Source: Acidobacteriota bacterium
GTDB taxonomy: Bacteria > Acidobacteriota > Holophagae > Thermotomaculales > Thermotomaculaceae
Length of the DNA stretch: 7,492 nt
Assembly (NCBI GenBank): GCA_015487755.1
Contig: WFPG01000133.1
Location: forward strand, 1-7,492
Direction: 5' to 3'
The translations under genes were made by a program, and so were the position numbers. Shown here in pieces: positions 6,701 to 7,492 of this stretch. The notes below the pieces were generated by a model. It made no database searches, was not told the origin of the DNA, and saw only the letters and a program-made list of their open reading frames with translations. Position 1 is the first letter of the stretch. Every line of letters begins with the position of its first letter.

Positions 6701-7492
6701 ATGAGTCCTGAAATTTATTTTTTACTGGCTACAATATTTATTTTTCTTGCAATTTTTCTTGCAGTTTACTTTTTCCTGCCTACCGAAGAGGAAGTTGAAG
6801 AATTTAGAAAGCAATTGCCGGCAGGGCATCTTGAAAATAAAAAAATGAGAACTTTTGAAGAAAGCCCTGTCTTAAAAGCATTGTATCCTGTTATTATTGC
6901 TTTTGCTGCCAAAGCTAAAAAGATGAACATTCCCCAAAAGTATCTTGATTTATTGGAGAGAAGGATTGCCGCGGCAGGTTATCCTTACGGTTTTACTTCA
7001 TACGAATATATAGGGTATGCCGTAACAATAGGGTTAATTGTGACTATTCTTGCGGCGTTTTTTACTTATTCCATGTTCGGTAGCATAAATTTCATTTTTT
7101 TAATTATTGCTTTTGTCTTCGGGAATGTTTTTCCTTATTTCTTTCTTGCTAATCAGGCTGACGAAAGAAAGATTAAAATTTATAAAGACATTCCCTATAA
7201 ACTTGATTTGCTCTCAATGGCTGTTGAGGCTGGACTGGATTTTCTGTCAGCCGTGAAAAGAATGGTTGAAAAAGATTCAACAAAAAGCCCGCTTGTGGAA
7301 GAGTTTTTTCAATTTTTACAGGAAGTTAGAATGGGGAAAACAAAGCAGGAAGCCTTGCTTGACCTTGCGAAAAGGGCAGATGTCGAGGCTTTGAACAGTA
7401 TTATAACCGCAATAATTCAGGCTGAAAAGATGGGTACTCCGGTAGCGCAGGTTTTAAGGATTCAGGCTGAAAGTTTAAGGATTTCAAGAAGC
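6701..7492 (+). CDS. tadC: Tad pilus inner-membrane platform protein TadC, 3' truncated by window
   Basis: This is the second T2SSF-family platform protein, partner of TadB. The frame runs from the ATG at 6701 to the window edge with no stop, 264 codons exactly. Visible parts are an N-terminal membrane helix (about residues 5-26), a charged region with KYLDLLERRIAAAGYP (80-95), and membrane segments at about 103-122 and 129-149. The start of the T2SSF domain follows, with KDIPYKLDLLSMAVEAGLDF (162-181), FLQEVRMGKTKQEALLDLAK (205-224) and IITAIIQAEKMGTPVAQVL (234-252). The IP-x-x-LDLL-x-x-x-VEAGL-x-F pattern is characteristic of TadC as opposed to TadB. TadC proteins are usually about 300-330 residues, so the missing part should be roughly 40-60 residues including the last membrane helices. 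It lies 11 bases after tadB in the same operon. Confidence 0.94.
   Translation, partial: MSPEIYFLLATIFIFLAIFLAVYFFLPTEEEVEEFRKQLPAGHLENKKMRTFEESPVLKALYPVIIAFAAKAKKMNIPQKYLDLLERRIAAAGYPYGFTSYEYIGYAVTIGLIVTILAAFFTYSMFGSINFIFLIIAFVFGNVFPYFFLANQADERKIKIYKDIPYKLDLLSMAVEAGLDFLSAVKRMVEKDSTKSPLVEEFFQFLQEVRMGKTKQEALLDLAKRADVEALNSIITAIIQAEKMGTPVAQVLRIQAESLRISRS

Overview
The window is an uninterrupted plus-strand run of Tad (tight adherence / Flp-type IVc pilus) assembly genes. It is cut at both ends: the first gene lacks its start and the last lacks its stop. Neighbouring genes either overlap or are separated by fewer than 20 bases, so the whole window reads as the middle of one operon. I see no internal terminator, no credible internal promoter, and no RNA gene, CRISPR array or mobile element. 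No stretch longer than about 20 bases is non-coding.

Layout: 2-607, C-terminal part of a probable TadE/TadG-like minor pseudopilin; 585-1151, a TadE-like protein with a class IVb prepilin processing site; 1171-2103, a membrane-anchored protein of unknown function that seems to contain a degenerate duplicated domain; 2121-2924, CpaB/RcpC; 2938-4155, CpaC/RcpA secretin; 4152-5825, the CpaF/TadA motor ATPase with an N-terminal FHA domain; 5829-6689, TadB; 6701-7492, TadC (truncated by the window).

Together these would make an envelope-spanning machine. The cytosolic hexameric ATPase (TadA) drives the inner-membrane platform (TadB and TadC), TadE-like pseudopilins prime or cap the fibre, and the secretin with its periplasmic partner CpaB forms the outer-membrane exit. 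The major pilin Flp, the prepilin peptidase TadV, the localisation ATPase TadZ/CpaE and the lipoprotein TadD are not in view and may lie outside the window. TadZ/CpaE is absent from the interval between secretin and motor, where it often sits, because those two genes overlap by 4 bases.

Organism: a secretin with a signal peptide implies a diderm bacterium. The DNA is AT-leaning (by eye around 40% GC, not counted), and arginine is written mostly as AGG/AGA, a bias often seen in thermophiles. An FHA domain fused to CpaF suggests a deltaproteobacterial, acidobacterial or similar lineage rather than Caulobacter- or Pasteurellaceae-type loci. I cannot name a species.

This is mostly a recognisable system. 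The least explained parts are the 310-residue protein at 1171-2103 and the FHA-motor fusion.
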